Shown here: positions 1 through 5,877 of the stretch, piece after piece
Layout of the letters: each line of letters starts with the position of its first letter
Numbering within the stretch: the stretch's first letter is position 1
DNA from: DYJE01 sp964637565
GTDB lineage: Bacteria; Desulfobacterota; Desulfobacteria; Desulfobacterales; Desulfolunaceae
Length of the DNA stretch: 16,010 bases
Assembly (NCBI GenBank): GCA_964637565.1
Contig: CAZWTY010000096.1
Location: forward strand, 1 to 16,010
Direction of reading: 5' to 3'
Notes under the pieces: generated by a model
Told to the model about the DNA's origin: nothing
The model's input: only the letters and a program-made list of their open reading frames with translations
The model's database searches: none
Position numbers and translations under genes: made by a program

Positions 1-345
1 AACGGCAAACTCATGAAACGGGTTTTTGAGTTCGACGAAATGGGCCGTATCAGTGACTTGGAATCAAAGCATCCGGGTTTGTCTATCGCCGATTGTTCCT
101 GTCTTTATCTTGCCGGGGGCCTGTCCGCCGTACTGTTGACAGGTGACGCCGCTCTAAGAAAAAATGCGGAACGTCATAACATCAATGTCCACGGGCTGCT
201 ATGGGTGTTCGATCAATTGGTGAACCGTTCCATTGTAACAAGGAAAACCGCCCGTGATAAATTGAAAATGATGATGGCCACAAATCCCCGGTTGCCCTCT
301 GAAGAATGCAAAAAGAGACTCCAGAAATGGCAAGAACATTTATGA
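1..345 (+). CDS. PIN-domain protein, 3' part (runs off left edge)
   Basis: The reading frame is open from base 1 and ends with TGA at 343-345. The first ATG (13) has no Shine-Dalgarno sequence before it, so the true start is probably outside the window. The visible part looks like the second half of a PIN domain, the metal-dependent RNase fold used by VapC-type toxins: a segment LSIADCSCL with an acidic residue, then LLTGDAALRKNAE, the usual TGD strand followed by a helix, then a leucine-rich C-terminal helix and a basic tail. The N-terminal catalytic Asp expected of PIN domains would lie upstream. The family assignment rests on pattern recognition of the TGDxxLR region. An antitoxin would be expected just upstream, outside the window. 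It is followed after 58 bp by a broken antitoxin gene of another family, so the two are not an obvious pair. Confidence 0.7.
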   Translation, partial: NGKLMKRVFEFDEMGRISDLESKHPGLSIADCSCLYLAGGLSAVLLTGDAALRKNAERHNINVHGLLWVFDQLVNRSIVTRKTARDKLKMMMATNPRLPSEECKKRLQKWQEHL

Positions 346-403
346 AAATCGGGATCATGTCAAAAAGTGATTATCACGGACGAATTGGTGAAGTGAGGAA
401 AAT

Positions 404-632
404 ATGAAGTGTCCTGAATGCGGATCTGACATGATCGAAAAAACCATAGATGAAACCCTGGAACTTGACGGGCAGTCTTTAACCCTCCATGACATGCATG
501 GTCATTTTTGTGATTCGTGCGGTGAAGGCGTTTGGGATAAAGAGAGCTATCACCGGTACTCAGAAGGTCAGGAGGCCGTTATCAGGGCTGTTCATTGAAC
601 GCCATCCAGAACTTTTAAACGAAATGCGATAA
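404..632 (+). pseudogene. mqsA: mqsA-type antitoxin gene with internal deletion
   Basis: The open frame 404-598 encodes 64 residues with a YgiT/MqsA-type zinc finger: CPECGS near the N-terminus and CDSCGE at about residues 36-41, giving two CxxC pairs. A GAGG Shine-Dalgarno sequence sits a few bases before the ATG. MqsA antitoxins are about 130 residues, with an N-terminal Zn-binding domain that binds the toxin and a C-terminal HTH domain that binds DNA; the HTH domain is absent here. In another frame, 600-632 reads R-HPELLNEMR followed by TAA. As I recall, Escherichia coli MqsA ends in KHPELLNEIR, so this is the original C-terminus. The simplest reading is loss of roughly 60 codons between about 598 and 600 plus a frame change. 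The short product may still be made but should not bind DNA in the usual way. No mqsR toxin gene is visible beside it. Confidence 0.75.
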
Positions 633-809
633 AATCCCTGGTAAGTGTGGCTGTAATTTAAGACGCCCTACCCATGCACTTGCACCAATGCCCCCCCCTT
701 TAAACCTTCAAATTTCAGTGAATGAAAAATAAATTTGAGGCCTCGATTTCCCATTAATCGTGAATCGCATGTCAAAATAAACAACGGTTATCATTCTGGT
801 TTTTTGCAG

Positions 810-831
810 TGTCAACTAAAAAAAGTTGACA
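810..831. promoter_or_regulatory. Perfect inverted repeat, candidate operator
   Basis: TGTCAACT (810-817) and AGTTGACA (824-831) are exact reverse complements separated by six A residues. An 8-bp perfect dyad with a 6-bp spacer has the geometry of a dimeric repressor site. The right arm contains a consensus -35 hexamer (TTGACA, 826-831), so binding would mask it. It lies about 220 bp before the AlpA-like gene. Which protein binds it is not shown by the sequence. Confidence 0.5.
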
Positions 832-870
832 AATACATAATATTATCGGTGTGTTATGAAATTATAATAC

Positions 871-901
871 TTGACATTAACTATAAATTTCGCAATATAC
901 T
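871..901 (+). promoter_or_regulatory. Possible sigma70 promoter of the excisionase/primase genes
   Basis: TTGACA at 871-876 matches the -35 consensus and TATACT at 896-901 matches five of six bases of the -10 consensus, but the 19-bp spacer is longer than ideal. The region is AT-rich and points toward the gene at 1050. Confidence 0.35.
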
Positions 902-1049
902 CACAAAACCACTGAGCGACCAACGAACAGTATTTTTTTACCGGACAACTCACTGTATATCCGCTGGATAGGTGCGTCTCAAGTGTTTGGATCAGAAAAA
1001 TATATTTAACCAACTGCAAACATTGTAAAAAATGAAAAGGGGTCTGGAA

Positions 1050-1259
1050 ATGGACGAACAAGTTATTTTGAAAAACAGATTGCTCGGCATTGATGAGGCG
1101 GCGGCCTTCCTCGGACTTCGGCCACAGACGCTGAACAACAGGCGAAGTATGAACAAAGGTCCGAGCTATGTCCGCCTGGGTCGCCGGGCGATTCGCTACA
1201 GGCTTTGCGACCTCGAAAGTTACGTGGCAAAACGCCTTGTCCAGATAGGGGATCGGTAG
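1050..1259 (+). CDS. AlpA/excisionase-like HTH protein
   Basis: A 69-residue protein with the MerR-like winged helix of the HTH_17/AlpA/excisionase group: LLGIDEAAAFLGLRPQTLNN is the recognition region, and VRLGRRAIRYRLCDLESYV is the wing followed by the closing helix. Such proteins act as phage or satellite transcription activators or as recombination directionality factors. I start it at 1050 rather than at the in-frame ATG at 1032, because AGGGG at 1038-1042 lies seven bases before 1050 while 1032 has no Shine-Dalgarno sequence. The stop is three bases before the primase-helicase start, so the two are probably co-transcribed. This pairing is usual in integrated satellites and plasmid-like elements. 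No integrase is seen nearby, so a role in excision cannot be judged; control of the replication module is as likely. Confidence 0.8.
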   Translation: MDEQVILKNRLLGIDEAAAFLGLRPQTLNNRRSMNKGPSYVRLGRRAIRYRLCDLESYVAKRLVQIGDR

Positions 1260-1262
1260 CTT

Positions 1263-3431
1263 ATGGGCACCATCGAAGCCATAACATGGGACATGATCGC
1301 CGATGAGTACATCGGCGATGGTTCGCCGTGTAAGGTTGTCCCGTTGACACCGTTGACAGACAAGAAAATGGAGCCGGGGCTGCGAGACAGCGTTATGGAG
1401 ACACTGAAAACACGGCTTCCTTCAATCCCCGACACGGCGCCGGGCCTTGTGCGGGAGACTGATGGAAGTATGAAAGGCCCGTGCCCGAAATGCGGGGGGG
1501 CAGATCGCTTCGTTTTCAAGATATTAACGAATCGGTTTTTATGTCGTCAATGTAACCCAAGAGGCGGCGATTTGGTCGATTTTCACCTATGGATTTATGG
1601 TTCGACCCTGAACGACTTAAAACGGCGATACATAACTGCGGGGGAACCCGCCAACATCCTTTGTCTGGCAAAAGGAGACAACCAGACCGCCCATTCCACG
1701 GTTGACGATCAGGCCCGGCAAGAGAGGGATGGAGCCGCAACTGATGCGGGTGAGGTGTGGAAAAGGGCGAAGGAAAACTGTGATTTCTTGCTCCCTTCGG
1801 CAAGGCTAAAAAGGCTGTGCGATTATATGTCGGAACAACGGAACATTCCCGAGGCGGTGATCGCCAAGGCCGTGGACGATGATCGCATCTGCTACTCGAA
1901 TGGCTGCGCGGTTCTGAAATATTCGACAATACACGGAGAAATCCGGACGGTTCAAACGATAGACTTCACCGACGGCAAACAGCCGAAACTGTTCTACAAG
2001 GGACTCCCGGCGGGCGACTCCTTTTTTTTCTCCGGGCGGTCATTTCAAGAGTCGGAAACCGTTATTGTCGTTGAGTCTCCAACAAATGCCCTGAGCGGGA
2101 CCGCTGTCCTTCCCGGTATGTGCTGGGCTGCTGTCGGATCATCCGTGATGACCAAAAAGCTTAAAAAAATGGCGGGACGTGGGAAAAAATTCGTGATCGC
2201 CTTCGACTGTGACGAGGCCGGAGAACAAGGGACGAAACGGGCCACTGAAATTCTGACCGGTGAAAATGTCCGGGCGGTAATGTGGCCTGACGGAACCCAG
2301 ACGGGCTTTGATCTGAATGATTTTTTGAAGGCCGGGCAAGAAGAAGGGCTTCGGGATCTCATTGAAAAAGCCGCGCCGGTTGTTTCGGAAAAACCATCAC
2401 CAGCCGGTGGGGTCGTGGTCGTCTCGCTCGTGGACATCCTGTCCAATCCATGCGAACAAATCCCGATCATCGAGGGCTTGAACTACGAAGGCGACGCCCT
2501 GCTAATACACGGGGGTGGTGGTGCGGGAAAGAGCCTGTGGACAATGCAGGTGGCTCTGGAACTTGCAGCCTGTGACCCGGAATCCTCAATCATGCTTTGG
2601 GGGCGGTTGAAAATTCCGGAGCCACGGACCACACTTTTCTTGCAGTCTGAGAACAACAACGCCGTCATTTTTAGCAGGATATCGCGCATGACACAAGGCA
2701 AACCCCATCTTTGCAAAGGGCTGAGCCGAATTTTTTTCGCGGGTTCGTCAAGTCAAAAAGCCTTCCTGTCGGGCCGATGTCTCACGGATCAGGGGTTTCT
2801 CACTGAAATCCGTGTTCAACTCGAAGAGATTGAAAAGGCAGGCCAAAAGGTGGACATCCTTGTTGTAGACCCCTTGGTCTCTTACCATGAAGCCGATGAA
2901 AACGACAACCCGGGGATGCGGCGAGTACTGGACACTGTTATGAACTTTTGCGGTGCGGCCCGGATTACGCCATGGATCGTTCACCATGACGGCAAGCAAG
3001 GTGATAGCCGGGGGGCTTCGGCTATCCACGATTGGACGCGCTCCCGTGTTCACCTCGTTGCTGAAAAAAACACAAGTCAAAACATCGTCAAGATAATTCA
3101 CGAAAAATCGAACAATTCCAAACGTTTTGAACCTTTTCACCTCGAACTTGATGAACGTTCGATGCTTTTTGAATTGGCCGAGTTCGCGAGCGGCCCGACA
3201 AAGAAGGATCTTGAAGAAAAGCAAAATCTTGAGGCGGTTCTTACAACACTGAAACGCGTGGGGGGCCATGTCAAAAATCAGGCCGAACTCGAAAAGATGT
3301 ACGTCGAACATACGGGATTGCATCTGTCCACGGCACGACGGCATGTGAAAAAAGCCATCGAAAAAAAATATATCGCGCCCAGGATTGTTGACGGTGAACA
3401 TGTCGGTTACGGGTCATCTCCATATGATTAA
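1263..3431 (+). CDS. Zn-finger/Toprim primase fused to RecA-fold helicase
   Basis: A 722-residue replication protein of the kind carried by phages, satellites and plasmid-like elements. Visible domains in order: a CHC2-like zinc finger (C74, C77, C94, C97, with CPKCGG and CRQC); a Toprim domain with the catalytic Glu in VVESPTNAL (E271) and the DxD motif FDCDEAGEQG (D315, D317); then a RecA/AAA_25-type ATPase with Walker A GGGGAGKS (417-424) and Walker B ILVVDP (D536). Residues about 653-709 look like a winged-helix DNA-binding domain. Priming and unwinding are therefore combined in one chain, as in P4-type replication proteins, although those use a different primase fold. The start codon is three bases after the previous gene; a GGGGAT stretch about ten bases upstream is a weak ribosome site. 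An iteron-like array follows directly, and I infer that the C-terminal domain binds it. All key residues are present. Confidence 0.85.
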   Translation: MGTIEAITWDMIADEYIGDGSPCKVVPLTPLTDKKMEPGLRDSVMETLKTRLPSIPDTAPGLVRETDGSMKGPCPKCGGADRFVFKILTNRFLCRQCNPRGGDLVDFHLWIYGSTLNDLKRRYITAGEPANILCLAKGDNQTAHSTVDDQARQERDGAATDAGEVWKRAKENCDFLLPSARLKRLCDYMSEQRNIPEAVIAKAVDDDRICYSNGCAVLKYSTIHGEIRTVQTIDFTDGKQPKLFYKGLPAGDSFFFSGRSFQESETVIVVESPTNALSGTAVLPGMCWAAVGSSVMTKKLKKMAGRGKKFVIAFDCDEAGEQGTKRATEILTGENVRAVMWPDGTQTGFDLNDFLKAGQEEGLRDLIEKAAPVVSEKPSPAGGVVVVSLVDILSNPCEQIPIIEGLNYEGDALLIHGGGGAGKSLWTMQVALELAACDPESSIMLWGRLKIPEPRTTLFLQSENNNAVIFSRISRMTQGKPHLCKGLSRIFFAGSSSQKAFLSGRCLTDQGFLTEIRVQLEEIEKAGQKVDILVVDPLVSYHEADENDNPGMRRVLDTVMNFCGAARITPWIVHHDGKQGDSRGASAIHDWTRSRVHLVAEKNTSQNIVKIIHEKSNNSKRFEPFHLELDERSMLFELAEFASGPTKKDLEEKQNLEAVLTTLKRVGGHVKNQAELEKMYVEHTGLHLSTARRHVKKAIEKKYIAPRIVDGEHVGYGSSPYD

Positions 3432-3442
3432 ATTTTAAAAAA

Positions 3443-3689
3443 GTTCATGGTTCATGCCGCATGGTTCACGTGAACCAAAATGTGAACCATGTGAGGAATG
3501 GTTCATAGTTCACGGTTTTTTTGCACGTGAACCAAAACGTGAACCATTCAATTAATTCAGTCAGTTAAGCATTGAAATTATAGTTTGGTTCACGTGGTTC
3601 ACAATAGGTGTCGTGAACCACATGAAAGCAAAGGGATTTATTCTTATTATATCAGTTGGTTATAAAAGTGGTTCATGGTTCAGGTTCAC
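3443..3689. repeat. GTTCAN iteron-like array, candidate replication origin
   Basis: Fifteen copies of GTTCA plus one base lie within about 250 bp: ten forward (starting at 3443, 3450, 3464, 3501, 3508, 3588, 3597, 3671, 3678, 3684) and five reversed as GTGAAC (3470, 3482, 3527, 3539, 3613). Thirteen are GGTTCA and two AGTTCA. One pair forms a perfect 16-bp palindrome at 3462-3477 (TGGTTCACGTGAACCA). The array is interrupted by AT-rich stretches at about 3546-3585 and 3630-3669. Iterons plus AT-rich DNA beside a primase-helicase gene is the layout of a replication origin. Phage P4 alpha protein, from memory, binds iterons containing GTGAAC, which is a suggestive match. Confidence 0.65.
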
Positions 3690-3695
3690 CTTATA

Positions 3696-3737
3696 AAATA
3701 GGGGTGTTGGTGACCCACACACCAACAGCCCCTATTT
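3696..3737. terminator. Long hairpin: terminator or structured origin element
   Basis: AAATAGGGG (3696-3704) pairs with CCCCTATTT (3729-3737), and GTTGGTG (3706-3712) with CACCAAC (3720-3726), leaving a seven-base loop and a small T versus AG internal bulge. The 16 paired positions make a very stable hairpin. It is followed by TTTAAATTTT rather than a clean T run, so it could be a bidirectional terminator for the replication gene or a structured part of the origin. Confidence 0.6.
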
Positions 3738-3815
3738 AAATTTTATCGGAAAAAAACGCGCGCCTTGGACCATCACTTTTTAGGGAACCAACAAAAATTG
3801 GACGATGGGGAGTTT

Positions 3816-4106
3816 ATGAAACGCAAGAACAGAAAGTCAAAATTTATGAATCGAAGCGTTGTTGAAGATCCGGTAAAGCACGATCCGAAAATTCACAGGA
3901 TGGTCTGGGATAGAATCGAAGCCCTTTGGAAAGAATACGGGGACCAAATAACCACGTTCGGGTTTAACATTGAGCATTCCCCTGATTGCGCCGTTTTTTT
4001 GATCGGGGAAAAAGAACTTTGCACCTGCAACCCCGTTGTCATGGTCCAAGCGTACAGACTAAACAGCCGCTTTGATCTTGAGCCTGTCGGTTCTTGGATT
4101 GGTTAA
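3816..4106 (+). CDS. Small protein with His/Cys motif, function unknown
   Basis: I do not recognise this 96-residue protein. The first 25 residues are strongly basic (KRKNRKSK). The middle contains HSPDC, followed by about 13 residues and then CTCNP, so a His and three Cys could form a metal site of H-x3-C...C-x-C type; that is inference. There is no signal peptide or membrane segment. I start it at 3816, where GGGGAG precedes the ATG, although the spacing is short (three bases); the TTG at 3765 in the same frame has no ribosome site. It is the last gene of the replication module and is followed by a good terminator at 4143, so it probably belongs with the primase-helicase. Confidence 0.6.
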   Translation: MKRKNRKSKFMNRSVVEDPVKHDPKIHRMVWDRIEALWKEYGDQITTFGFNIEHSPDCAVFLIGEKELCTCNPVVMVQAYRLNSRFDLEPVGSWIG

Positions 4107-4142
4107 CCCACCTGTTTGACCTGCCCATCTTTTTGTAAAACG

Positions 4143-4189
4143 TGTCCGGGCTTTTCGTTCAAGCCACAAAGAGGCCCGGACAAGTTTTT
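4143..4189 (+). terminator. Intrinsic terminator after the replication module
   Basis: TGTCCGGGC (4143-4151) and GCCCGGACA (4174-4182) form a perfect 9-bp GC-rich stem with a 22-base loop, followed by AGTTTTT. It lies 37 bases after the stop of the small gene. The loop is large, but a few further pairs are possible inside it. Confidence 0.7.
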
Positions 4190-4341
4190 GCGTGATTTTA
4201 AACCCTTAAAAAGCTGAAAAAACTTGAAAAAAACTCATATTTCAAGCGAAGAAATGATTACAAAATCGCGGTTTCAAAAATAGACGCAACCGGCGCGAGA
4301 CAGCTGTAGTCCAAGGACTTCAGACAGATACTGCATCATTG
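4190..4341. other. Gene-free stretch between terminator and XRE pseudogene
   Basis: Rich in short A and T runs. I see no gene, convincing promoter or repeat in it. A toxin gene that could partner the following antitoxin-like pseudogene is not present here. Confidence 0.4.
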
Positions 4342-4722
4342 ATGCGGGACAGAACTTTAACCGCCTCCCTCCCCTCTTTGCCGGGCGATATAAACATCCT
4401 CACCACTTCCAAACAGGTCGTGCAACATCTTTTCAAAAGTCCCCCGGCACATTCCCTGCCTCGAGGACTGGCCAGCCCTGAACAGCCTCTTTTTCTTGAA
4501 ATGGACATGGGCGGGAAAACCATCATCCGGCCATGGCGTGAACACTTGAAGCTTTCACAGAAGAAAGTGGCCGGACGGATGGGGATAACACAGGCCGCTT
4601 ATTCCCAGATGGAGAAAGCCCCGGACAAGCACCGGAGGGATACCCTTGAAAGCTCGCTCAAGCCCTTGGGGTTTCGTATGATCATCTTTCTGAGTTGTGA
4701 CCTTTTTCAAAAAGGTTTTTAG
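4342..4722 (+). pseudogene. XRE-family antitoxin-like gene, one-base frameshift
   Basis: From about 4501 the frame encodes GGKTIIRPWREHLKLSQKK and then VAGRMGITQAAYSQMEK, the N-terminal part of an XRE/Cro-type HTH as found in chromosomal antitoxins of the RelE/HigB type. Family members continue with a sequence like TLEKLAQALGVS. Here the frame reads TLE and then turns to SSLKPLGF, but the next frame (from 4650) reads KLAQALGVSYDHLSEL and stops at TGA 4698-4700. Restoring one A in the GAAAG at 4648-4652 joins the two parts, so a single-base deletion is the simplest explanation. The restored stop coincides with the first base of a terminator hairpin (4700-4720), which supports it as the ancestral end; the present frame runs through that hairpin to 4722. 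The N-terminal part (4342-4500) has no ribosome site and no recognisable domain and may be spurious or degraded. Confidence 0.75.
4700..4720 (+). terminator. Intrinsic terminator after the XRE pseudogene
   Basis: ACCTTTT and AAAAGGT (4700-4716) form a 7-bp stem around TCA, followed by TTTT. The stem is AT-rich, so it is modest, but it begins on the last base of the ancestral stop codon of the pseudogene and reads as its natural terminator. Confidence 0.6.
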
Positions 4723-5034
4723 CGGAACTGTGAGCCTTCACAAAACAATTGAAAACTTTTCTGTTTATCCACGAAACTGACTGAATATCTCGTTATGGCG
4801 CGCCATCCGCTTAATACCATTTTTGAGGCTCTTTTTTAAAAATTGAACTTTTACCCTTTAAGAGTATTTTTTCAACAAGTCATTTCTAATCCGTTTTTGG
4901 ACAACAGTGAGTAAATCTTTTATTGAGGGGATTATATTCATCTATGAATCTTCCCGATAATTTTGTCTGCCAAAATCCACTCTCAAAAATTATGGTTGTT
5001 GCAGGTTTTTGCGGACTTATGCCGACTAAAACGT
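4723..5034. other. Gene-free region upstream of the BREX operon
   Basis: AT-rich with several T runs and no convincing gene. A TTG-initiated frame of 72 codons (4923-5141) and one on the other strand (4886-5116) have neither ribosome sites nor family features. A small dyad ATTCAT-CT-ATGAAT sits at 4936-4949. Confidence 0.4.
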
Positions 5035-5063
5035 TTGACAATATGCCTCTCCCCCAATATATA
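5035..5063 (+). promoter_or_regulatory. Strong sigma70 promoter of the BREX operon
   Basis: TTGACA (5035-5040) is a perfect -35 hexamer. Seventeen bases later TATATA (5058-5063) matches five of six -10 positions, an ideal spacing. Transcription would start near 5070, leaving a leader of about 80 bases before the HTH gene. No terminator lies between it and the operon genes except the hairpin inside brxE. Confidence 0.7.
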
Positions 5064-5105
5064 TTAAAGTCTGTTTTAAGTTGGGGAAATTTTGTCCGGA
5101 TTCCC

Positions 5106-5122
5106 GTGTATGACAATTACAC
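5106..5122. promoter_or_regulatory. Weak dyad in the BREX leader, possible operator
   Basis: GTGTA (5106-5110) and TACAC (5118-5122) are inverted copies around seven bases, between the promoter and the start of the HTH gene. Five-base arms are short and could be chance. Its position would suit autoregulation by the HTH protein. Confidence 0.25.
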
Positions 5123-5152
5123 AATATCCAATCCTCCATGAGGACAAGTGCA

Positions 5153-5341
5153 ATGGCAGAGATGGAAGACCGCTGGTTATCGGTTGAAGAAATAGGCAAG
5201 TACCTTGGTGTCAGCAGTGACACCGTTTACCGTTGGATTGATAAGCACGATATGCCTGCTCATAAGATCGGTCGTCTCTGGAAATTCAAGAAAGACGAAA
5301 TTGATGAGTGGGTGCGTAATCGAGGATCTGAATCCGAGTGA
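5153..5341 (+). CDS. Excisionase-family HTH protein, likely BREX operon regulator
   Basis: A 62-residue MerR-like winged-helix protein of the HTH_17/excisionase family: WLSVEEIGKYLGVSSDTVYR forms the helix-turn-helix, MPAHKIGRLWKFKKDEIDEWV the wing and final helix. I prefer the ATG at 5153 over 5138, because TGAGGA (5139-5144) lies eight bases before 5153 whereas 5138 follows CAATCCTCC with no Shine-Dalgarno sequence. It is the first gene after the strong promoter and ends 23 bases before brxE with no terminator between. Proteins of this type often open restriction and defence operons. Since no recombinase is nearby, a transcription regulator of the operon is more likely than an excision factor. 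The better-known BREX regulator BrxR (WYL type) is absent from the window, so this protein may fill that role; that is inference. Confidence 0.8.
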   Translation: MAEMEDRWLSVEEIGKYLGVSSDTVYRWIDKHDMPAHKIGRLWKFKKDEIDEWVRNRGSESE

Positions 5342-5364
5342 TTACTCCATAGGGGCGGGTTTTT

Positions 5365-5877
5365 ATGAGTCTTAATGCACAACAAATCAAACAGTTGATA
5401 CTTTTGCGCGTTGCTGTAGGGTTTCTTGGCGAGCAGGCCAACCCTCGATGGTGGACGAGTTCCTTCTGTGGTAGTAACGGCAAGGCATTCCTCGAACACG
5501 TTTTCCCACGAACGTATATTCATGCACAGTATCAGGGAGTTGTTGCCGCAGCTGCCTTGGTTCATGACGACCGGATCGGTGTTGGAAATGTATTCCACCT
5601 TTTTCGGTTGCCGGAAGATATAGAACAGGCGCTTCAGACATCAGCCAATAATGAAATCAATACGGCTCTTACTGATGTCATGAGAGATGTGGACTCTGCA
5701 ACGCAATTCCTTCGTGGGTATGCAGGCAGTGTTCAGAAAACATCGCAAGGCCCCGTCAAAGTCGGCCAACTGCTGGCATTGCGGGACACATCAGTTTGGA
5801 AAGATGTTGCAGCCTATTATCTTGATGGATTTGAGCATCAACGGGAAACCTTCCCGTTTTTTTCGGAAAAAATATGA
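5365..5877 (+). CDS. brxE: BrxE family protein, BREX type 6
   Basis: A 170-residue soluble protein with the features I associate with BrxE, a subfamily component defining type 6 BREX loci: LRVAVGFLGEQ near residues 14-24, then WWTSSF, FLEHVFPRT, and DDRIGVGNVFHLFRLPEDIE in the centre. Its biochemical role is not known. It stands directly before brxA, brxB and brxC, the order reported for type 6. GGGGCGGG before the ATG is the probable ribosome site. The stop overlaps the brxA start (ATGA, 5874-5877), implying translational coupling. The last codons contain an intrinsic-terminator-like hairpin (5840-5863), which is unusual inside an operon. The family call is from memory of conserved segments. 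Confidence 0.82.
   Translation: MSLNAQQIKQLILLRVAVGFLGEQANPRWWTSSFCGSNGKAFLEHVFPRTYIHAQYQGVVAAAALVHDDRIGVGNVFHLFRLPEDIEQALQTSANNEINTALTDVMRDVDSATQFLRGYAGSVQKTSQGPVKVGQLLALRDTSVWKDVAAYYLDGFEHQRETFPFFSEKI
5840..5863 (+). terminator. Terminator-like hairpin within the 3' end of brxE
   Basis: AACGGGAA (5840-5847) and TTCCCGTT (5851-5858) pair perfectly around an ACC loop, and T5857-T5863 form a seven-base T run. This is a textbook intrinsic terminator by sequence, yet it lies within codons of brxE, about ten bases before the brxA start. Translating ribosomes would prevent its folding, so it would act mainly when translation of brxE fails. Confidence 0.55.

Larger units (their letters stand above)
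633..1049. other. AT-rich gene-free region
   Basis: No convincing gene lies here. From about 780 the sequence becomes clearly AT-rich. It holds a perfect inverted repeat (810-831), a TTGACA hexamer within that repeat, a second TTGACA at 871, and a TATAAT at 863. It reads as the regulatory leader of the excisionase-like gene starting at 1050. A 78-codon TTG-initiated frame at 735-971 has no ribosome binding site and a low-complexity composition. Confidence 0.5.

Noticed and set aside
346..403. Remnant of an MqsR toxin before the mqsA-type gene
   Set aside because: The 58 bases allow only very short frames with no resemblance that I could support.
735..971. 78-codon + strand frame in the leader region
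   Set aside because: It starts with TTG, has no ribosome site, has a biased composition and lies in AT-rich regulatory-looking DNA.
2748..3401. 217-codon minus-strand frame opposite the primase-helicase
   Set aside because: The + strand frame has clear Walker and wing motifs here; the minus frame is Phe-rich shadow sequence.
3443..3689. Possible CRISPR array from the many short repeats
   Set aside because: Repeats are only 6-8 bases, occur in both orientations and have irregular spacing, unlike CRISPR repeats and spacers.
4886..5141. Overlapping open frames on both strands upstream of the BREX operon
   Set aside because: Neither has a Shine-Dalgarno sequence or recognisable features, and the strong promoter at 5035-5063 lies inside them.
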